Below are positions 1 through 11,297 of a stretch of 64,000 nt of DNA, piece by piece (position 1 is the stretch's first letter; every line of letters starts with the position of its first letter). A program made the position numbers and the translations under genes. Where the stretch lies: the NCBI GenBank assembly GCA_963971285.1, contig OZ020260.1:11008798-11072797 (forward strand). The letters run 5' to 3'. This stretch comes from Astropecten irregularis. Taxonomy: Eukaryota; Echinodermata; Asteroidea; Paxillosida; Astropectinidae. The notes under the pieces were generated by a model. It was not told where the DNA came from. It saw nothing but the letters and a program-made list of their open reading frames with translations, and made no database searches.

Positions 1-180
1 GTGAACAAAGACAAATTGACTGGAGCGGGCTTCTGACTGCCAAACGAACAAAGATAGTTGACTATTGGGGTCACCACTAACGTAGGGCTGGATGGCTCAG
101 TTGGAAGAGCGCTTGTACGGTATTCAGGAGGTCGCCGGTTCGAATCCCGCTCCAGTCAATTTTTCTTTGTTCACTTTTCA
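1..180 (+). repeat. tRNA-derived SINE copy with inverted ends
   Basis: Bases 86-157 form a tRNA-like unit: acceptor halves GGCTGGA and TCCAGTC pair, box A (TGGCTCAGTTGG) and box B (GGTTCGAATCC) are present. The anticodon loop lacks the invariant T33, so this is not a functional tRNA. Bases 1-29 are the reverse complement of the 3' tail at 146-174, so this copy can fold on itself, unlike the copies at 6486 and 61241. Confidence 0.8.
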
Positions 181-609
181 ATGACTCATATAAAATTTGT
201 TAGAAAATCTTCATTTGCTTGGAACTTGCCTGTCAACTGACTCTAACTGCCATTATAATACACCAACCTAATGCACTGGTTGGAAAGGTTTCAATAAATG
301 CTCCATTTTATAATAGCTTGGACTGATTTTGCTCCTTCAAGGAAGAAAGTCTGTTAAATTTGTCATCGTATCTAATTTGTATAAATTCCATAAATCTCAA
401 CTCATTCAATTGCACTTTTATTGTAAAATGATTTACCTGCCGAAATAAAGTACCGGTAATTGGAAGCCTTGTTAAATTTGTTTGTCGGACCCTAGTACAA
501 GTGTTTGCGACATCCTCAAAGTGAGTTGCACCATGCACATTATAACTTTACGTGCGATAGAACCATCGCACGTGAAAAAAATGTTATTTTTCATAATTTA
601 AAACATTAT

Positions 610-961
610 TAAGGTAATATCATACTTTGGTTTTTGTCTGTTTGTCAAAGAAGTACAGATTCTGAGATTCATGGGCAAAAATATCAAGGAAGATACAGTA
701 ACAGTCATCTGTGAAATTCCCAGTCCCATACGATGGCCACTTTTTGAGAAAAAAAATCTCTTGTCTTTTATATTTGATCTTTAAAAGATCCAAAATAATT
801 TTGGTCATTGGTTTGACTCTTTTCTAGATAAATACAACATTTCAGGCAGAAAAATGTTAATGGTATGTTTCTACCATCACCATCTTTATACCCTGTAAGT
901 TTTAGGTAAATCTGTGAAAATTTCTGTTTCGGTACGCTACCAAAGTATGATAGTACCTTTA
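610..961 (+). repeat. Inverted-repeat element, family A copy
   Basis: Begins AAAGGTAATATCATACTTTGG and ends with the inverse, CCAAAGTATGATAGTACCTTT. The internal sequence is shared with copies near 8219, 9636, 10493, 13987, 29198, 31969, 35175, 36124, 42348 and 50952. It has no coding capacity and looks like a non-autonomous DNA transposon (MITE). Confidence 0.85.
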
Positions 962-2309
962 ATTAGAAGAGGTAATTACAAGACAAAAACCAAGTTGTTC
1001 TGGAATATTGTATGAAGTTATAGATGTATTACCCTATCCCAATACAGATAGGCTTCTTATTTTATAATTTTAATGATTTGTATAAACAATTATTGTATCA
1101 TTTAAAATGCTATCTGATAATTTTATAGAACTTATTCATTCCGGCTTAAATACTAAATTACGTTTTCATTTCTTTTAATATTGGAAAGAATTTATTTAAT
1201 GTGTGGGGTCACTATGAACCGAATTTCGTGATTAATAAAGTTAGTTGCTTGTTACCATGTTTGTTCAGTTATAAAATACATTATGTCATTGTGTTTGATT
1301 ACGTAAAGCGTTTATTATTTCATTGTTGATTAGCGTTAATGATGATAATGATTTTGAGGTGACAAGACATAAACCGAGTTGCTATGGTATATTGCATCAT
1401 ATGGTTATTGTCACCGCTCGTTGTATTACCCTGTCCAAATACAGATCAACGCTTTGGGGAACCATTGTCATGCCAAAAGGTGTCTGTTGCCAAATAGTGT
1501 CCGCTAATTAGCATATTGGGATTTGATTGGCTATGCTTCGACAAAACGGCAATTAAAATGATGAAATTTGCGAATTTAATGATGGAATTTACCGACAAAC
1601 AATCTAAGCCACCGATTATAGCTACGGCGTTCCATCATGTTTCTGGTGCATCGCGTAACGCGTAACGGCCCGCACTGCGTACCGCGCGGGTACGCGATCG
1701 TTACAATAAGCGCTTGAATGTTTAGGTTAATTTTTTACCTGCATTAGATGGCCGCGTCCTGCATGCGCGGATATATTTATTTGTACACGGGTGCGTCATC
1801 TAGTTTTTATCTATAACGGACACCTTTTGGCATGACACCGGCCCAGTCCGTCTCTCTGCCGAATCCAATCCCCATTTGATTAATGAGGGAAGACACATAA
1901 CTACATGTACACTGGCAGAGAGATTTACATGTAAGCCTTCCCCCTGGAAAAATGAAGATAAATCTTTTGATTGTATCTTAACCATGATCATACTAAACAT
2001 ACTTATTGTGAATCGTAGCAAGCGGAGCTCTCGCCCCTCATGGTCGGGGTCTAGGAGATAATATGGTAGCTAAATGCAAGTCTGTACGTACAACTGTACG
2101 TGAGTGTGTCAGCAATATTCTGTTTTGTTGTTGGGGATCTGGTAAATTTATCTTTCAAAATTTGTCTCCAAGTCAAAATGTTACTGTTCTTTCAGTGAAA
2201 AAAAAAGTTCATGAGATGCTGCACCACAGAGCATCTCAAATTAAGCGTGACCTTAAATGGGCTCCACACCCCATGCCATATGAAACTTAAGACTGGTGTC
2301 CAAGCTTAC
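962..2309. other. Intron of the DNase II gene or flank, no gene seen
   Basis: AT-rich DNA with a diverged ~90-base direct duplication (about 970-1060 and 1361-1450), a CpG-rich palindromic patch near 1645-1705, and an inverted pair around GGTGTCCGTTATAG-like sequence (1478-1505 versus 1806-1840). No open frame here resembles a protein. The third DNase II exon was not found and should lie left of base 1. Confidence 0.5.
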
Positions 2310-2496
2310 CTGACTATTGGCATTCTTGTAGATCTGCTGCAGTGTGTAAGCTATGGCATGGTTGGTGTCCTTAAGCCAAACATCAGACAGGGTGAGTGTC
2401 GGGTGATGGACGTCCATATACATCTGGCCGTAGCCGGCTTGAACCTGTGGTGCCGATCTGCCGGAGCTATCCTTTGGAAGCTTGTACACAATGAAC
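2310..2496 (-). CDS. dnase2: DNase II family exon 2 (partial gene)
   Basis: This 187-base exon has a clear acceptor (TATTTCAG at its high end) and a strong donor (GTAAGCTT at its low end). It reads without a stop for 62 codons. It begins with the motif FIVYKLPK and goes on to GYGQMYMDV and then AIAYTLQQIYKN, the pattern that follows the signal peptide in DNase II, an acid endonuclease that works in lysosomes or is secreted. The split tryptophan codon TG|G joins it in frame to exon 1 at 5206-5318, giving the family hallmark PVDWF-VYKLP. The exon ends in phase 0. The catalytic histidine motifs lie further downstream, outside the window. The family includes lysosomal nucleases and starfish venom nucleases; nothing here says which this is. 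Confidence 0.82.
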
Positions 2497-2648
2497 CTGA
2501 AATAGAACACCGAGAGTCATGTCACACTGTACATATGCATTTTTCAGATGCCCATGTACACACCTACATCTCCACTTCTACACCAGTTACAAAGGCTGCC
2601 AGTTCACAACGCATTCAATTTGGCTCCACGCTCGTGATGTCACATTCA

Positions 2649-2723
2649 GATGTTCGGACAAACAAGTGGCACGTGGCCCCGTTAACTTAAACGTAAACGT
2701 TGTGACGTTTGTCCGAACATCCG
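2649..2723. repeat. Short palindromic element
   Basis: GATGTTCGGACAAAC at the left end is matched by GTTTGTCCGAACATC at the right end, with about 45 bases between. It is probably a very short MITE remnant in the DNase II intron. Confidence 0.5.
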
Positions 2724-2789
2724 GGTTACTATAGCTATCGATAACAAAGGGCGTATTCTATAAATAGCTCGAGCGCGGAGCCCTATTCC

Positions 2790-3168
2790 GTACTATGGTC
2801 CACACTTACAAATCGCTCAACTCATCTGCCCCTGATTACCTCTGTTCTCTTCTCTCAACCCGAACCGGGTCTTACTCCCTTCGCTCTTCTCATGGGAAAT
2901 CTCTTGTTGTCAACAAAAAAAATAAAATCGTAGGTGATCGGGCCTTTTCTGTTGCTGCTCCTTTGTGTTCCTTCCTCCATGGTCTATCTATCCCTATATC
3001 AGAAACTCCGTCAATGTGCCATCCTTCAAGAGGGCTTATAAGACCCATCTTTTTCCACACACGTTAGCTGGTCGTACGTCCTAGTTATCTTCTCTTGTTT
3101 CTTTTTTTCTTTCTTCAGCGCCATGTATCCTTTGGCAATTTGGCGCTCTATAAATCCAGTTATTATTA
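2790..3168 (+). mobile_element. 3' end of a non-LTR retrotransposon (LINE)
   Basis: The translated segment has the hallmarks of a LINE reverse-transcriptase C-terminus: YKSLNSSAPDYLCSLL, then RTGSYSLRSS, then GDRAFSVAAP. The expected final FKRAYKTHLF block is present only in another frame, so there is at least one frameshift. The end of the element has a tail of ATT repeats (TTATTATTATT) just after a GCGCTCTATAAAT motif. It is a 5'-truncated dead copy of the CR1/L2/jockey type; the clade was not determined. Confidence 0.75.
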
Positions 3169-3643
3169 TTATTCTAATTTAGGCCTAACACTAAAGCTGG
3201 TTCTGTGACACCACCTTAAGCCCAAGGACACGACTCAACAAGTGAAGCAACGGACGACGCGGAGGATGATGGGATGGGCGGAGGCACTATGTGACGGCAC
3301 GATGTGACTGGCGACGACACGGCAGAGGATGTGATAGGCAGTTATCTGACATGTTGCCCTACGCGTTGCCATGTATTTAATTGCCAAATAGGCGACACGA
3401 CTGGCGACGGCATGACACCACGCGCGACGCAGCGCGATGACATTTTTGGAGTTCACCATACAAAGCTGATGACAAGGCCTACCAGTGACCTAAACATTGG
3501 CAGTGCTCAATTCTCTTATAGCACTGCATTCATGCCAACCAACAATGACTTTCTTTATAGGCCAACTAATGCTGTACATGTGTGCAAATGAAACGGAATG
3601 GAAGCAGTTGGCTCTAGCTGGAATGCTGGCTTACATGCGGAGG

Positions 3644-3815
3644 CAGTGTTGTAGTCGAGTACCAAAATGTTAGTACAAGTTTTTCGAGTACCCACAGTGC
3701 CTAGTTCGGGGCTGAGTCCGAGTACGGGTCGAGTACCGGTACTTCTTTTTCTCGAGTACTTATGACCGAGTACGGGCCAAGTACTTATTAGTACTCGAGT
3801 TGTACTCCAACACTG
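3644..3815. repeat. hAT-like MITE with CAGTGTTG ends
   Basis: The 172-base element starts CAGTGTTGTAGT and ends with CCAACACTG. The inside is made of GTACTCGAGTAC-type palindromes. A partial relative lies at 6956-7030. Confidence 0.55.
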
Positions 3816-4178
3816 ATGTACAGCTATGATTCATGTACATGTATCTTCACAGAATTAATCTCTTGCTAATGTGTCCATCACTATTTACATCAATTGACTT
3901 TGCACAGTAAACAACAAGTCATTATCTCTTTAATAATGTGCAAATGGACCCCTGGTACAAGAAAAGAAACCTCTTTGAATACATGGCCAGAAATGGAAGC
4001 AGTACATGTGCCTGTATATATATATGTACATGGCAGTCAGTAACATTTTGTTTTCTATTGTTGCTTCGCCAGGGTTCAAATGTTTCGTTACTACATTTTA
4101 ATGATCACAATGCCCTTGGTATATAGTGACAACTAAGATTTAATCTGGCTGCATTATATATGGGGTATGTTTTTTTTT

Positions 4179-4606
4179 AAGGTTTACTGTAATCCAAACT
4201 CATAGGAAGTTAAATACATACATATATCTGTATTGTTATTAAACGCAACCTGTCTATCATTGTTTGTACTAAAAGATATTGTTCAGAAAAAGGAGGTATT
4301 TTAGACCCATAATTTAGCACCCCACTTTTCGCGACGACAAACCTTGCTTACGTCACATGCAGAACGCCACGCAGTATACTGTGGTGCAAGCCTATACTAG
4401 TTCTGTAGGTGACGTCACATGCTATTGTTGCATGGATCGGTTCCAAGAGGGGCTTTTTGGGGGGTGGGGCATACATGCCCTGATTTTGTAACTTTTTTGT
4501 CAAAATTAAGTACTTACATAGAAATATAAAAGTTGTGAATTTTGTATTAAGCAATAGTTTTAGAGCACTTTCACCCCTTTTCCAAATTTGATTACAGTAA
4601 ACCTTT
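4179..4606. repeat. MITE with AAGGTTTACTGTAATC ends
   Basis: AAGGTTTACTGTAATC at the left is inverted as GATTACAGTAAACCTT at the right, about 428 bases apart. A truncated copy lies at 37165-37350. No coding sequence was seen. Confidence 0.7.
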
Positions 4607-4670
4607 ATTTTAAGCAAATGTTTATGATAGTAAGATGGTCTTTAAATTGATTTTTTTGTTTTGCGCTATA

Positions 4671-5058
4671 TAATACATGATTGGTAAAGGTCACAGAACA
4701 GCACTCACCATGCTCACACTTTGTCTGACCAAACTGTGAAAAGTTGAGCTCAATCGGACAACTGAGTCACGAGAAAATAGCGAAAATCCGGCTAAATTTT
4801 TCTCATGAAATAAGAAACAGTTTTGATCTTGGGGTAAGATCAAAACTGTTTTTGGTCCTTGTCTTACTAATTTCTGGATAAATACACCATTTCAGGCGAA
4901 AAAATTTGAACAGTATGTTCCTACCAGCACCATCTTCATACCCTTAAAGTTATATGTAAATTGTTAATAACATGTATACCCAAACAGAAATACATGTTCA
5001 CGGATTTAAAAAATTGAAATCCTTGGTAACATTGTTACCAATCCTGTACTGTACCTTT
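4671..5058 (+). repeat. Inverted-repeat element, family B copy
   Basis: The left end is TAATACATGATTGGTAAAGGTCAC and the right end ACCAATCCTGTACTGTACCTTT, an imperfect inverted pair. Its right half is shared with family A (ACCATTTCAGGC, then ATGTTCCTACCAGCACCATC). Confidence 0.8.
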
Positions 5059-5205
5059 AAGTAAAAAACTTAATAAATTTAAAGAATTTAAATTTTTAAA
5101 AATCATCAACATTTTTTTAATTTCATTATTTTTATCGACCTTGATTTTGCGGGTGGGGTAAATGATCAGTTCCCCCATAAAAAAAATCTTGCTGTGTCAA
5201 CTCAC

Positions 5206-5318
5206 CAATCAACAGGGTTTCCGTTCATATCCATGCATGATACTGACGCCTCGACGGTCAGAATAGCCGAGGCACATAGTCCAAGTAACACCAATCCACA
5301 ACACAAGTTGGACTGCAT
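5206..5318 (-). CDS. dnase2: DNase II family exon 1 with signal peptide
   Basis: The coding part starts at the ATG on 5318-5316, which has A at position -3, and is preceded in frame by a TAG stop about 120 bases upstream with no other ATG between. It encodes 37 codons plus two bases of a split Trp codon. A hydrophobic run (GLVLLGLCASAIL) gives a classic signal peptide, followed by SCMDMNGNPVDW, the start of mature DNase II proteins. The donor is GTGAGTTG. The exon joins to 2310-2496 in frame over a 2.7-kb intron that holds a LINE fragment and several MITEs. The gene runs in the same direction as the Crumbs gene, which ends about 9 kb upstream. No clear TATA box was seen; a weak TTTTAAAA lies near 5450. 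The assignment rests on the two exons together. Confidence 0.82.
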
Positions 5319-5572
5319 GTTTGCTGATCTTGTCAACAAACTGCTGGTTGAGATGTTCCAAGAAGACCTGCGATTCCTTCCTTGCGCTGTACCTGTGGGC
5401 CTCGTTGCCAGCTACAGCCCTCAAAGAATCCTACAGAGTAGAAGTGCGAGTTTTAAAATTGGCAGAAAATATTTTGCAAGCACTGGCATTCTTCCTGCAA
5501 ACGCTATTTTGCTGTTCCCTTGAACTCTGATCATGTCATGCCGGTAAAAACGTACCTTTGGCAAAATAACGT

Positions 5573-5957
5573 TAAAGGTACAGTACAGGATTGGTAACAT
5601 ACCCAAACAGAAATTTTCACAGACATGTGTAACTTTCAGGTTATGAAGATGGCGCTAGTAGAAACATACCATTAAAATATTTCTGCCTGAAATGGTACAC
5701 ATGTCTGTGAAAATTCCTGTTTGGGTATGTTACCAATCCTGTACTGGTAAAACAAAGACCGAAAACGGGGTAAGATCAAAACCATACTTTATGTTTAAAT
5801 ATAAGAAAAATTGAGTTCGGTTTTCGCTATTTTGTCGTGACTCAAATGTTCGATTGAGCTCAAATTTTCACAGGTTTATTATTTCACGTAGGCGTCTGAT
5901 CAGACGAAGTGTGAGTGTTGTTCTGTGACCTTTACCAATCATGTATTATACCTTTAA
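5573..5957 (-). repeat. Rearranged family B element
   Basis: The left part (5573-5695) is an inverted family B right end. The same end then appears again in the opposite orientation (about 5700-5750) before the left half resumes on the minus strand to CCTTT at 5957. It is a chimeric or foldback copy. Confidence 0.6.
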
Positions 5958-6277
5958 GAAAAGAAGGCTGGCACGACGTATGTATTGAGAATTGGCCAAT
6001 CAGAAGAATGACGGTGCCAGCATAATGTACACTTCCTTTTAGATTTCATGCAAAAAGCGGCTGGCACTTATGCCGAAAATGTCCTTAAACGACAACAAAG
6101 ATGTCACAAATTGACTTGAAAATTGCCTATTCAACTTCTCAAAACGTCAAGGCTGATATACGGCAAGTATTTTGTTAGGTACTCGCATTCATTCTGTGTG
6201 ATGAAAGTAAATGTCTTACAAGCAAAATCCAGAAAATGAGCTTGAGATATTGGGAGCCAAATTTTCATGTAGCTCCT

Positions 6278-6938
6278 TAAAGGTACAATACATGATTGGT
6301 AAATTTATGTCGCTAAAACAGCGCTCACACTTTGTCTGATAAAGTAAAATAATAAACCTGTGAAAATGTGAGCTCAATCAGACATCTAAGTCACAAGAAA
6401 ATAGCGAATAATTATGGTTAATTGATCTTACCCCGAGATAAATTTTGACTAATTTCTCGATACACAATTTAAGGTAGAAATATTTATTTCCCTTGTGGTT
6501 ATTTCACGAATATATTATTTAAAAGCCGTATCCTCTTTGAGTGATCCCCCATGTACCGTTCCCAGGTTGCAGCATTGTTGCATGTATCATTGAAACGATC
6601 CCTGGGGTGTGGCGGTGTGTGCGTGGTTTCATGGCTTCTGACTGCCAAACGAACAAAGATAGTTGACTATTGGGGTCACCACCAACATAGGGCTGGATGG
6701 CTCAGTTGGTAGAGCGCCTGTACGGTATTCAGGAGGTCGCCAGTTCGAATCCCGCTCCAGTCAATTTTTTTTTGTTCACTTTTCAATGACGTAAAAACTC
6801 AATCAGTTTCCCTTGTGGTTATTTCACGAATGTAGAAATATTTTAACGTTATGTTTCTACCACCACCATCTTCATACCCTGAAAGTTATACGTATATCTG
6901 TGAACATTTCTGTTTGGGTATGTTACCAATCTTGTATC
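6278..6938 (+). repeat. Family B element split by a SINE
   Basis: The left half runs from AAAGGTACAATACATGATTGG (6278) to 6485. The SINE at 6486-6831 interrupts it, and the right half (TAACGTTATGTTTCTACC...) resumes at 6844. The element's sequence reads through normally once the insertion and one target copy are set aside. Confidence 0.85.
6486..6831 (+). mobile_element. Full-length tRNA-derived SINE
   Basis: It is flanked by a 12-base target-site duplication, GTAGAAATATTT, at 6474-6485 and 6832-6843. The tRNA-like unit is at 6691-6762. The sequence CCCTTGTGGTTATTTCACGAAT occurs near both ends of this copy, as a direct repeat. It inserted into an existing family B element. Confidence 0.85.
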
Positions 6939-8218
6939 AAAAAGTATCATATTTGCAGTGTTGTAGTACTCGTACTCGGTACTCGCACTAGTACTCGAGT
7001 ACCGTTTTCTGAGTACCGTTCGCTCCGTTGTATGTAAATCAAATGTAGACTGGACAGGATCATTCTTATGTATTTCTTTATTATTATGGGGAAAAGTCAA
7101 AGAATCTGTGACTTTTTTGTGCGTACTGATAAATAACTGAAATTTGGGCTGAAAATTGCTTGTATTGACATCCGAAATGATAATTAAATTTTATATCTTC
7201 TGAATGCCTCTTCATGACGACGCGAGATTTCCATGTTGATTGTCCTGTAGCCCTATATAGGACAACAACGTCAGGAGTAATATTGGGCTACACAAACAGA
7301 GTACAGTCTACAGTTAGTGACAGTTACTGCTGCAGATAGTTTCAATCATGGATTCCCAAGTTCCTACAAGTACAAGGCTATTTGACTAAAACTGCACAGT
7401 GAAGGCTTATACGTACTTACCGCTGAGTAGAAGTAAAAATGTTCACTCTACTTGGAGTAAATTAGAGAGTTTAATGCGACGTGATGAGCGATGAAGCATG
7501 AAGTTATGAACATATGAAGTTACAATTGACGGGGTAACACTAACACCAACACTGTGACAGCAGGCCGTCTTAGTACAGAAACGATTGATTATCCTGCCAT
7601 TTGTTGGTCGATACGGATACTTAGACCTCAGCCAAACAGAACCAGAAGTAAAGAAAGAATAGCTGCAAACACAAAGGAAGTACAGTACAAGGACAACCGC
7701 TAAGCAAACATTGGAAGTTAAAACCTTGGAACAGAAACAATCAAATAAACACACGGTCAATTGGTTGTATGTGGGAAGTCTGAAACCCTGCGGCCCCAAC
7801 CACATTCAACATGTCATTAGTCACATGGTGGAGGGACCAGACTATAAACATAAACTTGATATCACGTGTTAGGTCTATTTATAGACATGTATATTGTTTT
7901 TATATTGTGTATTATTTTGCGATGGGGAAAATAAACTGGTGATCTTTCCCTTCAATTGTAAAGAGAAGGAAGGAAAGCAGATTTAAATGACAGGCTGATG
8001 TTTCGTTTTGATGTTCAAAGCCTTTTTGCTCCAGCTGTTAAGATATCAAAACCGAAACAAACTGATGATACAGTTACGAACTGTGTGAACTGTGATACTG
8101 ATACTACATGTAGTTCCTATCAGGCATCACAATGTGCATGCCATGATATCACGGAAATAAAGCTAGGAGGGGTGGATTTTACAGGCCTAATGCCATAGAG
8201 ACTAGCGGCGGAATGATT

Positions 8219-8573
8219 AATGGTAATTTCACACTTAAGTTTTTGTCAAATGCACATTCGAGTGGGCAAAAATATCAAGACAAGATACAGTATGCAGTAA
8301 CAGCCATCTATGAAATTCCCAGTCCCATACGGTACCCACTTTTTGAGAAAACAGTGAAAACACACAGGGTATTTTCAAATCTTTTCACAGAAGTTTTGAT
8401 CTCTCTGTTTTTGGTTATTGGTTTTTCACTGGGTAAATACAGCATTTTAGGCAAAAAAATATTTTAACAGTATGTTTCTACCACGACCATCTTTATACCC
8501 TGTAAGTTAGGCCTTTAGGGAAATGTGTTTAAGATTTGTTTTGGCATGCTCCCAAAGTATGATAGCACCTTTA
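8219..8573 (+). repeat. Family A element copy
   Basis: Starts TGGTAATTTCACACTTAAG, diverged from the family left end, and ends CCAAAGTATGATAGCACCTTT. The internal CAGTCCCATACGGTACCCAC block matches the other copies. Confidence 0.8.
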
Positions 8574-8584
8574 ATGCCGAGCTC

Positions 8585-9112
8585 AATAACTCCTCAAAAA
8601 AAGTTCTGCAACTCAAGTTTGAGGGATGATATATTTGTTGTTATTGATCTATGAACAGTGAAACTGGTATCATTGGAAAGCGTGATTATTCCACTTTCTA
8701 ATGATGTGTCATTTGTTATGGTAATATAATCGTGGAATGTACAGTTTTGATAAATATGCAGCAATGTCAAAAATGAAATGTTGCAAAATTCATAGTTTTC
8801 AGCAGTGAATTCCCAATCGTTTCGAGGATGGACTGAGTTTGATGAATGGTGTTGATGCGCTGATGCGTGAAAGCACCGTCCAAACATGGTGTATTCTCAT
8901 TTGCATTTTGCAACATTTCACTTCTGACTTTGCTCTTTATTCAGGAGAAATGCACATTCCATGATTACATAATCACAACAGATGGCACATCATTGTAAAG
9001 AGGAATAATGAAGCTTTCCAATGATACCAGTTTCACCGTTCATAGATCAGTAACAAAAAAGATATCATCCCTCAAACGTGAGTTGCAGAACTCAGTTTTT
9101 GAGGGGTTTAGT
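8585..9112. repeat. Long foldback element (~160-base arms)
   Basis: The left arm (CTCAAAAAAAGTTCTGCAACTC..., GATCTATGAACAGTGAAACTGG..., GTAATATAATCGTGGAATG) is repeated inverted in the right arm (ATTCCATGATTACATAATC..., GATACCAGTTTCACCGTTC..., GAGTTGCAGAACTCAG). A unique centre of about 190 bases separates them. Confidence 0.8.
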
Positions 9113-9371
9113 TGGAGCGGGCAAAAGACTTTCTCAGTGGAACGAAATAAAATAAATGATAGCGAAAATTTGCAATAAAACTAAAAAAAAAAAATTAAGA
9201 AAAGTACTGAATAAATTAAAAATTAATGGAAAGCAGAATACACCCCTAATTGCAATTTTTTTCCCCTAATTACAAATAAATATTTTTACTAAACCTTTTG
9301 CACAATCACAAGACAAAAGTAAATAACAACAGAGACTGACTGCAACTATCAGGCGATGGAAACAATAGTCC

Positions 9372-9377
9372 TTTATT
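9372..9377 (-). promoter_or_regulatory. Possible distal poly(A) signal
   Basis: TTTATT on the plus strand is AATAAA on the minus strand, in the context GAAATAAAGGACTATTG. If it served Crumbs the 3' UTR would be about 5 kb. This is a candidate only. Confidence 0.22.
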
Positions 9378-9635
9378 TCAAAAACAAACAAAATGTACAC
9401 CGTCTAAGAATATATATCTATATCTAAAAGATAGCATAGAAAACATGTATAATAAATACGTTTGTTTTGTACATTATTAGGGCACACAAAATGGTTAGAA
9501 AAATGGTTCAAGGATTTCATTATTTCCTGACATTTCAATGCAGGCAAGGCAGAACATTTTAAAAAGGGAAGTCAATAAAAAAACCTGATGTTGAGTAAAT
9601 GCAAACAAACATAATTCAACAACATTTTCAGTGTT

Positions 9636-9998
9636 TAAAGGTAATATCATACTTTGGTTTTTGTCAACGAAATGCAGATTCATGGGCACAATATCAAGAC
9701 AGATACAGTAACAGTCATCTGTGAAAATTTCAGTCCCATACGGTGCCCACTTTTTGAGAAAACAGTGAAAAACGGCCACAGTATTTCTTAAGTCTTTTCT
9801 CTTTTATTTTTGATCTTTAAAACATAAAAAAATTATTTAGGTCACTGGTTTTACTCTTTCCTGGATAAATACAGCATTTCAGGCAGAACAATTTTAATGG
9901 CATGTTTCTACCAGCACCATCTTCATACCCTGTAAGTTCTAGGTAAATCTGTGAAGATTTCTGTTTTGGTATACTACCAAAGTATGATACTACCTTCA
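9636..9998 (+). repeat. Family A element copy
   Basis: Left end AAAGGTAATATCATACTTTGG, right end CCAAAGTATGATACTACCTT. It is nearly full length. Confidence 0.85.
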
Positions 9999-10492
9999 AA
10001 CGTTCAAATGAAAACTCAGATTGTTTTTCCTTTCTTGGTTCCTTGTGATTCAATTTAAACAAAACAAGAATCAAGGTCTCTGTGACTTGTTTCTATTATT
10101 TTTAGTCTTCAAAGTTGATCTTCTAAACAACGGCCAACTTCCTGATATGACGTATTCATAAAGGCTTAAGTATCGACCCAGCCTTTGTATGCAAATTATT
10201 CACAGTGATGTTACAAAATGTAGGCACTTTTTGTTTTGAATTGCTTTTTAACGCACGATTCATATTAGGAATTATTTCTCATAAAAATATTTAAAATATC
10301 ATTCTTCCAAAAAGTATAATGGGCACACACATTAAGTTTCTCTCATTAAGTACAAATACTTATAATAAAACGATAGAAGGATTGAATGCTTTATTCAGCT
10401 AAAATAGTCATTGCATTGGATTTCTTTACAGTGATAACGTTTTGACACCATAAAACAAAATGGGTAAAAGCCATTTGAATGAGCATTTGTCC

Positions 10493-10840
10493 GTTTGGTT
10501 TTTGTCAAAGAAATGCAGATTCATGGGCAAAAATATCAAGACGGATACAGTAACAGTCATCTGTGAACATTTCAGTCCCATACGGTGCTCAATTTTTGAG
10601 AAAACAGTGAAAAACAGCCACAGTATTTCTTAAGTCTTTTCTCTTTTATTTTTGATCTGTTAAAAGATCAAAAAGATTTTCGGTCGTTGTTTTACTCTTT
10701 CCTGGATAAATACAGCATTTCAGGCGGAAAAAAATTAAAAGGTGGGTTTCTACCACCACCATCTTCATACCCTGTAAGTTATACATAAATCTGTGAACAT
10801 TTCTGTTTTGGCTTCTTACCAAAGTATGATACTACCTTTA
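10493..10840 (+). repeat. Family A element copy
   Basis: The left terminal ~15 bases are missing (it starts at GTTTGGTTTTTGTC). The right end is ACCAAAGTATGATACTACCTTT. A G-run (10897-10909) follows shortly after. Confidence 0.8.
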
Positions 10841-11297
10841 ATTCAAGATTATTTCAAATTAATCCAACACTTCAAAAATTTGGAGTACAAGAGGGAGGGG
10901 GGGGGGGGTATGTTGGGGGAGGGAGTTGTAAGACGGGGAGGGATAACCCAAATATATCCTTATTAAAAACAATCAAAGAAACCAGATAAAAGAACAAAGA
11001 AACCAAGGCACTGACCAACCAACAAGCCAACATACAAACCAAATCTCAACCAAATTAGTGAGCTGATAGATGACAAAAATGTAAATGGTGTATACACAAA
11101 CAATTGTCAAGCATTCAGAATTTCTTTCTGACGAGCAGTTTCAGTTTCACGTCATGGGTATGACATGTGGACATCATCTACAAAAAATCTGGACTCCAAA
11201 TATTCCCTATAAGCCCATATAGTTCACTGAAACCACAAGTATCCATCTTGGAGGGCTGAATACAAAGGTGATACAAAGACGCGCTCACCATTGTTAG

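Noticed and set aside
86-157. Functional tRNA gene
   Set aside because: The anticodon loop is abnormal (no T33) and the same unit recurs with a common SINE body and target duplications.
2211-2690. 159-codon plus-strand frame
   Set aside because: Opposite the DNase II exon at 2310-2496; it lacks any recognisable motif.
7443-7805. 120-codon minus-strand frame as a gene
   Set aside because: No domain, signal or splice context; composition like the surrounding non-coding DNA.
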